Source: Bacteroidales bacterium | GTDB lineage: Bacteria; Bacteroidota; Bacteroidia; Bacteroidales; Marinilabiliaceae | Length of the DNA: 64,000 bases | Assembly (NCBI GenBank): GCA_003249255.1 | Contig: QKJP01000066.1 | Location: forward strand, 124,001-188,000 | Direction of reading: 5' to 3' | Part shown: positions 49,865 to 61,320 of the stretch, one piece after another | How positions within the stretch are numbered: position 1 is the first letter of the stretch | How the letters are laid out: each line of letters opens with the position of its first letter | Notes under the pieces: model-generated | Seen by the model: the letters and a program-made list of their open reading frames with translations, nothing else | The model's database searches: none | Told to the model about the DNA's origin: nothing | Translations under genes and position numbers: made by a program

Positions 49865-49898
49865 GACAAATTAATCAGTTATTCAGGTGTTTAATGCG

Positions 49899-49906
49899 CA
49901 AATATA
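49899..49906 (-). promoter_or_regulatory. Promoter -7 element of the TPR-helicase operon
   Basis: The minus strand reads TATATTTG followed by CGC, 35 bp before the ATG of the TPR gene. Confidence 0.55.
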
Positions 49907-50139
49907 AGTATTTGCTGTTTTTTTTTGAAGTTCAATTTAATAACTATGGATAGTTCGTTAGATTTTTTTGCTTCATGTCGGGATATTGTATAGCATTAAA
50001 CGATTTGTTTTAATTACCTAAAACGCCAAAATTTACGGAAAGTAAAATCGTTATTGTTTTATTAATAGCTAAATACAAAGTAATTAGCTCACTTTTACTT
50101 TAGCAAATCAGCACATCCGATAAGCAACAATCATACCAT

Positions 50140-51849
50140 TTAATAGGTAAATGTAGATTCATAAGTAGAGTAATTACCTAGATTGTCCTTAGCAAGTACT
50201 TTTAATCGATGCTGTCCTGCTTTTAGGAAAGGAATTCTTTTAAAATCTCCATTTAAAAGGTTGTTTTTGGCATCGTACTCAAACAAAGCCCATTTATCAT
50301 CAATATAACAAGTATAAGATTCTATTCCGGAGGTTTCATCTTTTATCATCACATTAATTCCTTCTCTGGATCGGTAGTCCTTATTTACAGGAGGACTAAG
50401 CTCCTTTATCGTAGGGGCAATTGTATCGACACCTATCGAAAAACTTCCAAAACCTCTTACTCTGGCAGTGACTTTTCCATCCTTGTATTTTCCACCGATA
50501 TAATCTAATTGCCCCTTTTTATTATAACTTCCAATAAATACTTTTTGGCAGATGTTTTTTAATTCATCAGGACAATTAATACTTACACTTGAAAACTTAT
50601 GCATGGGTATTTTATCATCGCAAAGCTTGTAGATTGGATAGATAGTATCTCCTGATGCAGGAAAGTACTCAAATAAAAATGGGATATGCTTATAAATGGC
50701 TTTAGAAGGCATTACAAAACTAAAACCAAGCGTATCCCAACGAAATGCCTGATGGTACTTAATTAATCGCAAATTGGTTTTAGTCTCAAAACTTCTTTTG
50801 GTTTCACCTATCGCATTAAACTTTAATATGGAGGTGTTTCCGGCTAAATCATTGATCAAATATTCGATGGCTTTTCGTTCTCCTTCATTTATAGAAAATG
50901 ATTCAAAGCTTTTTATTTTATAGATACTAAGTTCATTATTAGGATCAACAAAGCTTTTCTGAAAAGTAGTACGGCTTTCTTGTTTTTCGGCATAATCAAT
51001 ATGGCTATTTATGTATCGCGATTCGGCGAAACTAAATTTATCAATCTCTGAATAAAACACAGGTACTGAGTCTACTGATAGTTTTACTGAATACACACCG
51101 CATTTCCTCCAGTTATCTGTAAAGTAATCTATAACATCAACTCCAATTCCAATGCTGCCGTTTGCATTGATGTTTGATCTTCCTTTTAAATGAAATTCCC
51201 CATCATAAAAAACTACCGAAACAATTATTGCTTCGTTTTTTCCATCAATGGTGCTGTATGGTGTAAGTGGATAGATTTTAATTTTCCGTATAAGTGGTCG
51301 TACATCATCACTGATGTCGTTTCGAAAAAAAAGAGGATTCATTGGTATTTGGGTTTCAGTATTCCTCACTTCATAATGAATATGAGGACCGCCAGATCCT
51401 CCACTATTCCCGGAATAAGCAATAACTTCACCTCGCTCAACCGGTAATTCGTGCTTTTCAGGATAGATATCGATGGCGAAGGATTTTTGCTGATATTGTT
51501 GGATCTGCACCATACTATCTATACGAGGACTATAATCTTCTAAATGGCCATAAACGGTTGTATATCCACTTGGATGATTAACATAAATTGCCTTTCCATA
51601 TCCAAATGGCGAGACTTTTATGCGTGAAACATAACCTTTATCCGAACAATGAACCTCATAGCCAGTTTTTCCATTGGTGGTTAAATCTAAACCGGAATGA
51701 AAATGATTTGTGCGTAATTCTCCAAAACTCCCACTAACAGCAGGTGGCAACTCAAGCGGCTTTACAAATAAAGAATAATTATCTGAAGATTGGGCTTGAA
51801 TTAATAATACCCAAATAAATAATATTAGAGTTAAAAGTAGATGTTTCAT
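50140..51849 (-). CDS. M23 family metallopeptidase
   Basis: An exported zinc peptidase that probably cuts peptidoglycan peptides. The 569-aa protein has a signal peptide (KHLLLTLILFIWVLLIQA), and the M23 (LytM) domain lies at the N-terminus (about 30-180): ligands in HFHSGLDL and GPHIHYEV, with YGHLEDY between. The remaining 390 residues are beta-rich, with Ig-like stretches ending in HRLKVLAKDNLGNYSTYES, and may be a cell-surface or wall anchor. Two ATGs fit; I take 51849 because a -7 element (TAATTTTG, 51869-51876) would put the transcript start downstream of the ATG at 51867. Confidence 0.9.
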   Translation of the reverse strand: MKHLLLTLILFIWVLLIQAQSSDNYSLFVKPLELPPAVSGSFGELRTNHFHSGLDLTTNGKTGYEVHCSDKGYVSRIKVSPFGYGKAIYVNHPSGYTTVYGHLEDYSPRIDSMVQIQQYQQKSFAIDIYPEKHELPVERGEVIAYSGNSGGSGGPHIHYEVRNTETQIPMNPLFFRNDISDDVRPLIRKIKIYPLTPYSTIDGKNEAIIVSVVFYDGEFHLKGRSNINANGSIGIGVDVIDYFTDNWRKCGVYSVKLSVDSVPVFYSEIDKFSFAESRYINSHIDYAEKQESRTTFQKSFVDPNNELSIYKIKSFESFSINEGERKAIEYLINDLAGNTSILKFNAIGETKRSFETKTNLRLIKYHQAFRWDTLGFSFVMPSKAIYKHIPFLFEYFPASGDTIYPIYKLCDDKIPMHKFSSVSINCPDELKNICQKVFIGSYNKKGQLDYIGGKYKDGKVTARVRGFGSFSIGVDTIAPTIKELSPPVNKDYRSREGINVMIKDETSGIESYTCYIDDKWALFEYDAKNNLLNGDFKRIPFLKAGQHRLKVLAKDNLGNYSTYESTFTY

Positions 51850-52008
51850 CGATCCGTATAATTTCATTCAAAATTAGAATTTGGTCAACATATATAAAAG
51901 GAAACAAGGCTGAAAAAAGTTCACAAAAATATTTTGACTTTAACCCAAAGAAAATCATGTCATTGAGAAATAAATGACCTTAACTTTAAATTAAAATTGC
52001 ATTTGTAA

Positions 52009-52040
52009 TTTGCATATATAAAAAACAAGCTCTATATTTG
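52009..52040 (+). promoter_or_regulatory. Promoter of tRNA-Arg copy 2
   Basis: TTTG (52009-52012), a 20-bp spacer and TATATTTG (52033-52040), followed by GCACCGCATTTGAGAACAAT, the leader also seen before copy 1. Confidence 0.85.
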
Positions 52041-52075
52041 CACCGCATTTGAGAACAATGGTTCACAAAACAAAA

Positions 52076-52149
52076 GGTTCCGTAGCTTAATTGGATAGAG
52101 CACTGCGTTACGGCCGCAGAGGTTGAAGGTTCGAGTCCTTCCGGGATCA
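52076..52149 (+). tRNA. tRNA-Arg (anticodon ACG), copy 2
   Basis: Identical in mature sequence to the gene at 6391: anticodon stem CTGCG/CGCAG, loop TTACGGC, acceptor GGTTCCG/CGGGATC. No CCA is encoded. Promoter and first 20 leader bases are conserved between the copies although they are 46 kb apart. Confidence 0.97.
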
Positions 52150-52151
52150 CG

Positions 52152-52186
52152 AAGCCACTTTCAGAATTTTGAAAGTGGCTTTTTTA
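52152..52186 (+). terminator. Terminator of tRNA-Arg copy 2
   Basis: Perfect stem AAGCCACTTTC/GAAAGTGGCTT with an 8-base loop and a T run. Confidence 0.92.
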
Positions 52187-52258
52187 GTTTATGATACCTA
52201 GTGTAATTTAGATTATTCATCAATTCATCTAAGATCTATTTCCAAGAGTCTATTAGAT

Positions 52259-52678
52259 TCAATTTCTTCCCATTATTTTCAGTTGAGATTGCACATGATC
52301 TAAATCTTTTTGACGATCAAATGAAAATGTTTTAAAATCATTTTCTGACTTCAATAACAGCCATTCTGACAATTCAAAATGCTTCTGAGCTTCGCCTCTT
52401 CTATTTGATTGGATACATATCTCACCGGCCGTTAAAAAATAACGCCCTAAAGAATCTAAGTATTCGGCTGATAATGTACGTCCATCAAAAAGCTTATCGT
52501 AATCCTCCTGAAGGAAATTTATTAAATCAGAATAATCTACCTTTACCAGCTTACTGGATTTTTCAACAATCAAATTGTAGGCGCTTTCGATGTCTTCCTC
52601 TTGCATTAACTTTAAAAGCTTGCCTATAAACTTAGCAATATCTTGGATAATTCTTAGGATATAATCTCTTTCTATCAT
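52259..52678 (-). CDS. DUF6483-like hypothetical protein (139 aa)
   Basis: A small all-helical cytoplasmic protein. The start MIERDYILRIIQDIAKFIGK resembles that of DUF6483 proteins, common in Bacteroidota and Firmicutes with no assigned function. Later segments (LGRYFLTAGEICIQ, RGEAQKHFELSEWLLLKS) look like one TPR-type helix pair. It diverges from the HEAT-repeat gene with only 34 bp between start codons, so the two promoters must overlap. Confidence 0.75.
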   Translation of the reverse strand: MIERDYILRIIQDIAKFIGKLLKLMQEEDIESAYNLIVEKSSKLVKVDYSDLINFLQEDYDKLFDGRTLSAEYLDSLGRYFLTAGEICIQSNRRGEAQKHFELSEWLLLKSENDFKTFSFDRQKDLDHVQSQLKIMGRN

Positions 52679-52712
52679 AATTTCACAGAATGATTTGTTA
52701 CGGATTTAATAA

Positions 52713-53252
52713 ATGCAATATACAAAACAACAAATAAAAGACGTTCTAACCGGCCGTTGGATTTCAGGTTCCTTTCCTGATTTTGCAAAAGAAATTTGCC
52801 ACAATGCTGAATGCCTTAAAATTCTTTTTGAACTGAATAATGATGAAGATCCTAAAATTGCATGGCGCTCAGCTTATTTGTTTGATATGGCTCACGAAAA
52901 CGATCCTTCATTATTTACTGAATACATACCAAAAATCATCAATTTACTCGCGAGAACAACTAATAAAAGCATACAGAGGCATTATGTGCGCATTTTGGCC
53001 ATGAGTAAAACAGATGCTGTTGCCGATGGAAGATTAGTGGATGTTTGCATTAACTGGCTACTAAAAGAAGATACCCCAATTGCTGTGAAAGCGCATTGTA
53101 TGCAGATTCTTTATAAATTAACTCAACCCTATCCTGAATTAATCCCCGAGGTAGAGATTGTTTTAAATGAGGTAATCCCCAATGGTAGTAAAGGTGTTGC
53201 CAATAGGGCTAAGAAACTGCTAAAAGAATTAAAAAAGCAATCTAAGATTTAA
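52713..53252 (+). CDS. HEAT-repeat-like protein (179 aa)
   Basis: An all-helical protein of 179 aa with HEAT/ARM-like helix pairs, such as IAWRSAYLFDMAHENDPSLF, IQRHYVRILAMS and AVKAHCMQILYKLTQPYPEL. There is no signal peptide or catalytic motif; a protein-binding role is likely. It is followed after 46 bp by a response regulator on the same strand, which hints at, but does not prove, a shared function. Confidence 0.78.
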   Translation: MQYTKQQIKDVLTGRWISGSFPDFAKEICHNAECLKILFELNNDEDPKIAWRSAYLFDMAHENDPSLFTEYIPKIINLLARTTNKSIQRHYVRILAMSKTDAVADGRLVDVCINWLLKEDTPIAVKAHCMQILYKLTQPYPELIPEVEIVLNEVIPNGSKGVANRAKKLLKELKKQSKI

Positions 53253-53298
53253 TGAAATAGTTTACTAACTTGTTATATAACAATCTTAATTCTTCACT

Positions 53299-53793
53299 AT
53301 GCAAAACTCGAATTCTGCAAAATCAAAAATTCTGGTTGTTGATGATAACGAACTTAATTTAGAGATTGTTAGTTTGTTTTTGTCTCAAAGGAATTTTGAA
53401 ATTATCACTTCAAAAAATGGCAAAGAAGCTATAAAAATGACACAGGAATCATCTCCTGATTTAATCTTGCTCGACATTTTACTTCCTGACATTAATGGCT
53501 TTGCTGTCTGCAAAGAAATTCTTGCAAACGAATCAACAAAGGAAATCCCAGTCATCTTCTTAACTTCCCAAGACGAAACCAGTGATATTGTTAAGGGATT
53601 TAACGTTGGAGGTGTTGATTATATCACAAAGCCTTTTAAGAAAGAAGAATTATTTGCACGTGTGAACACTCATGTAGAATTAAAACTAATGAGAGATTAC
53701 TTAAAGAAGCTTGCGTACGAAAATAAACTTGCCAGAAACTCTATGATGCAGGTTTTACTAAATTATGGAAAGAAAGTAAATGCACCTGACTAA
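53299..53793 (+). CDS. Response regulator with receiver domain and short C-terminal tail
   Basis: A 164-aa two-component receiver. The acidic pair is in VVDDNELN, the phosphoacceptor Asp in LILLDILLPDING, the switch Thr in FLTSQDE and the Lys in TKPFKKEELF. About 40 residues after the receiver (VNTHVELKLMRDYLKKLAYE) form an amphipathic helix like the linker before the output domain of many regulators, but no output domain follows. It probably acts by protein contact. No kinase is nearby. Confidence 0.9.
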   Translation: MQNSNSAKSKILVVDDNELNLEIVSLFLSQRNFEIITSKNGKEAIKMTQESSPDLILLDILLPDINGFAVCKEILANESTKEIPVIFLTSQDETSDIVKGFNVGGVDYITKPFKKEELFARVNTHVELKLMRDYLKKLAYENKLARNSMMQVLLNYGKKVNAPD

Positions 53794-53798
53794 GCTTT

Positions 53799-54515
53799 CT
53801 ATTCTTCCAGTGCAAATATGAAGCTGCTGTTTTCGAAATGATGCTTTATGTCTTGATCAACTTTTTGATGGATGATCTGAAGCTTCTGCTTAAATTCTTC
53901 ACTTGGTTTTTTTCCAAATACTGTTACTTGTAGTGTAAATTTAAAAAATCTGCCTTTGTGTTTTTGTACATTGTTGGCAGTTTCTAAAATTAGACGTTGG
54001 ATATCATACAGTAACCTATCTTCATTCATGTGTCCAATCAGAAAAGCTATAGATGGCTCTTTTACTGTATTTTCATCTGTTTCAATAGCATTGCAAGAAC
54101 TCTCTTCACCTTCTTGAGTTGGAACTTGGTAAAAGATATTATCTTCCAAATTACTAAAAGACAATTCTCCTTTGGGCTGTAAGGTTGTTTTATCTATTAG
54201 TTGATAATAAACAACCCCTTTTTCAATAATACTATGGTAGGCTTTTAATAAGAAATAAGTCATTTCTACACCATCTTGCACTGTAGAAACCAAATCGGTC
54301 ATTACGAAAGCTTCGGAATTAGCATAGGCATTCAGATTTTCATTTACGCATTTATCAGTAAAGGACTCCATTTCTATTTCAATCTCCTGTCCAAAATTAG
54401 ACTTTAAAAGAAGTAGGTTTTTCAACTCCAATTGAGTCGAATTCTTTTGTAAGACAATTGCATTTGCATGCTTTACCAGTTCTTTTAAATCAATTCCTGA
54501 TTTGATGTAATCCAT
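53799..54515 (-). CDS. Unrecognised 238-aa cytoplasmic protein
   Basis: No family is recognised. The protein lacks a signal peptide and membrane segments. The N-terminus (LKELVKHANAIVLQK) is helical, the middle mixes strands (GVVYYQLIDKTTLQPKGELS), and the C-terminal third (VQKHKGRFFKFTLQVTVFGK, then EEFKQKLQIIHQKVDQDIKH) is alpha/beta. The stop codon faces that of the response regulator 5 bp away, so the transcripts converge. Confidence 0.75.
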   Translation of the reverse strand: MDYIKSGIDLKELVKHANAIVLQKNSTQLELKNLLLLKSNFGQEIEIEMESFTDKCVNENLNAYANSEAFVMTDLVSTVQDGVEMTYFLLKAYHSIIEKGVVYYQLIDKTTLQPKGELSFSNLEDNIFYQVPTQEGEESSCNAIETDENTVKEPSIAFLIGHMNEDRLLYDIQRLILETANNVQKHKGRFFKFTLQVTVFGKKPSEEFKQKLQIIHQKVDQDIKHHFENSSFIFALEE

Positions 54516-54644
54516 AACGCCAAAGTATTAATGTCCTCAAAAATATTATTTATTCATCAATACCCCTTCATTTTTGCGTTAATAATTATTAAAACCTATA
54601 AATTCTCGTCGCTAACCCCATTTTCTTTTTAGAATATTTTCATA

Positions 54645-54676
54645 AAAAAAAGGCTACCCAACGGCAGCCTTTTTTT
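54645..54676. terminator. icd terminator
   Basis: Stem AAGGCT.CC/GG.AGCCTT with a 4-base loop; T runs of seven or more in both directions. Confidence 0.88.
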
Positions 54677-54694
54677 ATTTGCTTATAAATAATG

Positions 54695-56938
<2,244 letters not shown>

Positions 56939-57159
56939 TTATAATTATTTAATTCTTTTGCTTATTTGTGCTTCCAAAAATCATAAATAGAAATCTATTT
57001 ACCCATGCCTATCAAACAATACAGCAGGAAACAATACTGAATTGCTCAAATTTTAGTAGTGCCAAAATTAAACCAATAACTCTAACATCCATAAAATACA
57101 ACTAACTAATTCAAGAAAGGATTACTCAAAAGTGTTTTTTTTAAAGAATTCTTTAAAAA

Positions 57160-58934
57160 TTATTCTAAGTCTAAACCAAATTGCTGTTTCAATTTCTGCA
57201 AGACTGGGTTCTTCTCCAGCATTAATTTAAATTTATCGGCAGAAGTGTAAGCTTTGTTTTCCCCCTTGTTTTCTTCGGCAGTCATATACTCGATCTTCAT
57301 TTCGATGCGAGCATTTTTAAGTTCACTTTTGATAAATGGAAATAGGCGTGTTTTTTCTTCGATCAGCTCTTTCTCCTGAGTTGGATTTTTTAGCTTAACA
57401 ATAAACGAATCTCCTCCATTATATTGGGGGAAATGATTTTCTAAAATACTGTGTAAACGAGGATTTTTACGCTCAATCAAGGAAGCATATTTTTTCCAAC
57501 ACTCTAATAAGTCCTTTTCCGAAAAGTTTTCATTCCAATTAGGATCAATAAATAATTGTGGTTCTTTTTCTTTTTTACCGGTTTTCTTTTCGTTAACTCC
57601 CGAGGCTACATTTTGAGCATAATTACGAATAGATACAGATTTTATACCCTGAGAAGTGTCAATTCCACGTAATGCAGGCACCTTTTCTCCTTGAGAAACC
57701 TGAATAATGCGCTTTGTACCAGCTGTAGTTGCTTGAGCTTTATTGGTGTGAGTTTGAGATGGTGGCTGTTTTTTAGCAACGACTCGGTTAGCACTTACTT
57801 CACCATTTGCCTGAAGGGCTTTTTTAGCTGCTACTTTTTTTTTTCAATTTCAATTCGAGATAAGCTCAGTAGTGCAAACTCCACATGTAGTCGCTTATCT
57901 TTGGCAATGCGGTATTGAAGCTCACATTCTGAAGTAATCTTCATGCAATCGTACAAAAAGTCTACATTGCACTTGTTAGCTTGTTCTGCATAACGGTCTT
58001 TAATACTTTGCCCAACTTCCATCAATTCTAGGGTGGCAGCATCTTTACACATTAGCAAATCTCTAAAATGTGCATTTAATCCACCAATAAAATGATGAGC
58101 ATCAAAGCCTTTTTTCAAGATTTCATTGAATATCAACATGGCTTTTTTATAATCTTCAGCAAGAAAAGCATCAACTAATTGAAAGTAATAGTCGTAATCT
58201 AAAACATTTAAATTCTCGATAACTTGTTGATAGGTAACCCGATTACCTGAGAATGCAACTATTTGGTCAAAAATAGATAAGGCGTCTCGCATTGCCCCAT
58301 CAGCTTTTTGTGCAATTACAGTTAATCCTTCTTCTTCAATTTCAACATTTTCGCTTTGAGCTACATATTTTAAATGGTCAACAGCTCCAGGGATTGTAAT
58401 TCGATTAAAATCAAAAATCTGGCAGCGCGATAAAATAGTAGGAAGAATCTTATGTTTTTCAGTGGTTGCTAATATGAAAATGGCATGCTTTGGTGGCTCC
58501 TCCAATGTTTTAAGGAAGGCATTAAAAGCTGCTTGCGACAACATGTGAACCTCGTCAATGATATACACCGAATAACTACCCAATTGTGGAGCTACTCTCA
58601 CTTTTTCAATTAAGCTTCGAATATCTTCAACCGAGTTATTGCTGGCAGCATCTAATTCATGGATATTGTACGATCTGTTTTCATTGAAAGATTGACAAGA
58701 CTCACAGGTATTACATGCTTCAAAATCTTGAGTGATGGCTGAGCAATTAATCGTTTTAGCAAAAATTCGTGCACAGGTAGTTTTCCCAACTCCACGTGGA
58801 CCACAAAACAAATAAGCATGTGCTAAATGCTGACTTTTGATAGCATTTTTAAGAGTCACAGTAATGCTACTCTGCCCTACCACAGTCTTAAACGATGATG
58901 GTCTGTATTTTCTTGCTGATACGATATAATTCAT
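57160..58934 (-). CDS. dnaX: DNA polymerase III subunits gamma/tau, with frameshift at an A10 run
   Basis: The clamp loader's tau subunit couples the polymerases to the helicase. The 0 frame (58934-57831) gives a 367-aa gamma-like protein: Walker A GPRGVGKT (45-52), zinc cysteines 64, 74, 77 and 80, and DEVHMLSQAA. It ends GAA AAA AAA AAG TAG. Overlapping frame -1 is open through this point and continues as VAAKKALQANGEVSANRVV, then a basic linker, to 57160, with a C-terminal domain IDPNWNENFSEKDLLECWKK that fits tau. A -1 slip (or one extra A in the transcript) on the A10-G run gives a 591-aa tau of normal length. A homopolymer sequencing error would look the same. The promoter at 58952 is good. 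Confidence 0.85.
57834..57845 (-). other. A10 slippery sequence in dnaX
   Basis: On the minus strand the sequence is G, ten A, G, then TAG overlapping the last G (GAAAAAAAAAAGTAG). Both heptamers A AAA AAA and A AAA AAG permit tandem slippage, and a run of ten A also allows RNA polymerase stuttering, as in Thermus dnaX. A weak CTTCA/TGAAG hairpin lies about 16-35 bp downstream. Confidence 0.75.
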
Positions 58935-58951
58935 GCTTCAATGTTGGTGCG

Positions 58952-58982
58952 CAAATATATAATTTAAAGGTGGCCTTGCCAA
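58952..58982 (-). promoter_or_regulatory. dnaX promoter
   Basis: On the minus strand TTG (58980-58982), a 20-bp spacer and TATATTTG (58952-58959), 18 bp before the ATG. Confidence 0.75.
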
Positions 58983-59008
58983 TTGATCATTTCAATTTTT
59001 ATTAACAA

Positions 59009-60640
59009 TTAAAAGATTTGTTGTGGAGAATCATCTTCTAACAACATAATTCGACCAAAGTTGGTTGCTTTACTGTTTATCATACGTAGATGATTAATCA
59101 ATTCCATGTGAATTTTAGAAGAGGCTGGGCTTGAACTCTTATCAACATACACCCGTTTTAAATGCTGCATTTCCAAATCAAAAGCCATATATGCATACTT
59201 ACGGTATTTTCGTTTTAATCGGGCAGCTTTTGAATAGTCACTATTCTCTATTAAGGATATAGCTCTATTCATTTGTTTCAAGCTTTTAGTATGAAATTTG
59301 ATTAGTTCTTGTTTTCCTTCCTCCGAAAACTCAATATCATGCTTTAACCACTCCTCTCCTTTTTGCATAATGCTCACCGAAATAATATCTGCGACTTGTT
59401 CTAATTCATTCATAATATGAAGTAATCTAAATGCCTCATCAGACCAACTATCGATGGTTATATCTTTATGGCTTCGAATCAAAAAATGATTGATTTCTTC
59501 CCGATAAGTATCAACCTGATCTTCCATTTTTCGAATGTCAGTGATTGCCCCAAGAGAATGGTTAAAAAATGGTTGCATGCATTTATCAAGCATGTCATAA
59601 ACCAACTTACCCATACGCACTAATTCCTTCTGTAAAACTGGAGTTATTACGCCTGCAACAGCCACAGCATCCGAATTAAGATATTTTAATTGAACGGGTA
59701 CTTTTTCACTACGTTTAAAATGCAACTGTTCAATTTTACGTGCAAAAAATCCGGTAGCCGGGTACAAAACAACTACCATACCTATGTTAAATAGAGTATG
59801 TGCATTGGCAACAAGACGGGCATCTTCTCCATCAGAAGTAAAAAAAACTGTTACTTCTTTCCAATACGGAATGAGTAATAAAAACACAACTCCTGCAAGA
59901 ATACGAAATAAAGTATTTACAATGGCTACTTTTATGGCTTTATGAGATGCATTAATTGCTGCCAACAAAGCTGTAATAGTTGTCCCAATATTTGCTCCAA
60001 TTATCATTGGTAAACTTTGCTCGAAATTTATTAATCCACCTGATAATAAAATTATTACAATTCCTAAAAAAGCTGCACTACTCTGAATAATGGAAGTAAT
60101 ACAAACAGCAGCCAACACACCCCAAAATGGATTCACAGCCATCGCTAACCACTCTTTTAAAGTTTCATTATCTTTTAATGGAACCATTGCATCGGTCATT
60201 AATTGCATTCCAAAAAACAATAAACCTAAACCTAGCACCAAAAAACCAAGATGTTTTTTATTTCCACTACTAAAGGTACCTAAGAAGAAACCAACAGCAA
60301 CTGCCACAAGTGCATATTGACCAAGATTAAAAGAAATTATCTGTACAGTAATTGTTGTACCAATACCTGTTCCTAAAAGAATTGGAATAGTTTGTCCAAA
60401 AGCAATTAAACCTGCATCAACAAAACTCACTAAAACCACTGATGCAGCACTACTACTTTGAAATAAAACTGTGAAAACAATCCCAAAAATGATGGAAATA
60501 ACTTTATTACGTGTGAATACATTAAGCATTTCGCGGATTTTATGACCCGCTAATGCTCGAACTGAGGTACTTAACTGTTCCATCCCCAACAAGAAAATTG
60601 CTAATCCCCCTAACAGACTTATGAAAATTGTAAAACCCAA
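59009..60640 (-). CDS. Na+/phosphate cotransporter family protein
   Basis: A membrane protein of 543 aa. The N-terminal part (about 1-310) has two NaPi-II repeats, each with a QSSSAASV-like signature (TVLFQSSSAASVVLVSF and ITSIIQSSAAFLGIV) within about eight helices; the C-terminal part (about 340-540) is a PhoU-like helical domain (EDQVDTYREEINHFLIRSHK). It imports, or in some bacteria exports, phosphate. The start codon is a TTG at 60640 with no ATG nearby; the promoter at 60684-60713 supports this start, but the exact codon is uncertain. Confidence 0.9.
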   Translation of the reverse strand: MGFTIFISLLGGLAIFLLGMEQLSTSVRALAGHKIREMLNVFTRNKVISIIFGIVFTVLFQSSSAASVVLVSFVDAGLIAFGQTIPILLGTGIGTTITVQIISFNLGQYALVAVAVGFFLGTFSSGNKKHLGFLVLGLGLLFFGMQLMTDAMVPLKDNETLKEWLAMAVNPFWGVLAAVCITSIIQSSAAFLGIVIILLSGGLINFEQSLPMIIGANIGTTITALLAAINASHKAIKVAIVNTLFRILAGVVFLLLIPYWKEVTVFFTSDGEDARLVANAHTLFNIGMVVVLYPATGFFARKIEQLHFKRSEKVPVQLKYLNSDAVAVAGVITPVLQKELVRMGKLVYDMLDKCMQPFFNHSLGAITDIRKMEDQVDTYREEINHFLIRSHKDITIDSWSDEAFRLLHIMNELEQVADIISVSIMQKGEEWLKHDIEFSEEGKQELIKFHTKSLKQMNRAISLIENSDYSKAARLKRKYRKYAYMAFDLEMQHLKRVYVDKSSSPASSKIHMELINHLRMINSKATNFGRIMLLEDDSPQQIF

Positions 60641-60683
60641 AATATCTTTTTTATTTTGTACTGAAATGTTAAAATTTAGTTTT

Positions 60684-60713
60684 CAAAGGTAAAGTTATGG
60701 TAAATAACTACAA
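60684..60713 (-). promoter_or_regulatory. Promoter of the Na/Pi transporter gene
   Basis: On the minus strand TTG (60711-60713), a 19-bp spacer and TACCTTTG (60684-60691), 44 bp before the proposed TTG start. Confidence 0.65.
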
Positions 60714-60852
60714 TCCTTTAATGTGATGAAACACCCATGCTGAAAACGTACTCACAGTAGTCCTGGTAGCTATCGGGAGATTAAATTTCATTTTGCGTCT
60801 TTGCGTCAAAATTTAAGCACATGAAAGAAAAGCGTCTTAATTATTATCAAAT

Positions 60853-61299
60853 ATGAAAACTGCACTACCTATTATTTTACTTAGTTTATTATTAGTTTGT
60901 TGTGTTTCCAATAAAAAAAATACAAAGAATCCAAAACGAAATACCGGATCTAAAACAGCTTTTATTCAAAAAAACACGTGGCAATTAATAAGTTACAATG
61001 GAGCTTCGCCTGAAGAGAAAGGCTTCAAAATAAAAGCTCCGAAATTAATAATTAATCAAGAAACATCCCAAATTGAAGGGTATGGCGGTTGTAATTCCTT
61101 CAGTGGACAAGTTATTATTTCTGGCGATAACATTCAGTGTCGCAATATTGCTTCCACTAAGCGATTTTGTTTAAATATCCCTGAAGGTGAGCTCTTTGAA
61201 ATGTTAAATAAACCATTGGTCTTTTATTTTACCAACACACAATTGCACTTAGAAGATAATGATGGAAATGTATTGATATTTAAATTAGGGGAAGATTAA
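60853..61299 (+). CDS. META-domain lipoprotein
   Basis: The 148-aa protein has a lipoprotein signal (LLSLLLVCC, Cys near 16-17), a basic linker, then a META/HslJ-like domain: NTWQLISYNG, GYGGCNSFSGQVIISGDNI with the conserved GCN, and MLNKPLVFYFTNTQLHLED. Such domains occur in envelope proteins linked to stress or motility; no specific function is known. The last part overlaps the hairpin at 61287. Confidence 0.9.
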   Translation: MKTALPIILLSLLLVCCVSNKKNTKNPKRNTGSKTAFIQKNTWQLISYNGASPEEKGFKIKAPKLIINQETSQIEGYGGCNSFSGQVIISGDNIQCRNIASTKRFCLNIPEGELFEMLNKPLVFYFTNTQLHLEDNDGNVLIFKLGED

Positions 61300-61317
61300 T
61301 TACCTCCCCCTATTTTA
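61287..61317. terminator. Probable terminator between the META and T9SS protein genes
   Basis: AGGGG..AG/CT..CCCCT-type stem (with a mismatch) around ATTAATTA, then TATTTT. It partly overlaps the end of the META gene. Confidence 0.5.
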
Positions 61318-61320
61318 CCA

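Noticed and set aside
57139-57156. Palindrome TTTAAAGAATTCTTTAAA as dnaX terminator
   Set aside because: It contains almost only A and T and on the minus strand is followed by A, not T.
57160-57681. Separate 173-aa gene downstream of a 367-aa dnaX
   Set aside because: Its frame is open upstream right up to the A10 run and its product is the tau C-terminus, so I treat both as one recoded dnaX.
57691-57918. 75-codon plus-strand frame inside the dnaX frameshift region
   Set aside because: It is antisense to the dnaX overlap, begins inside the tau-coding part and has a composition explained by the opposite strand (Cys/Ser/Phe-rich).
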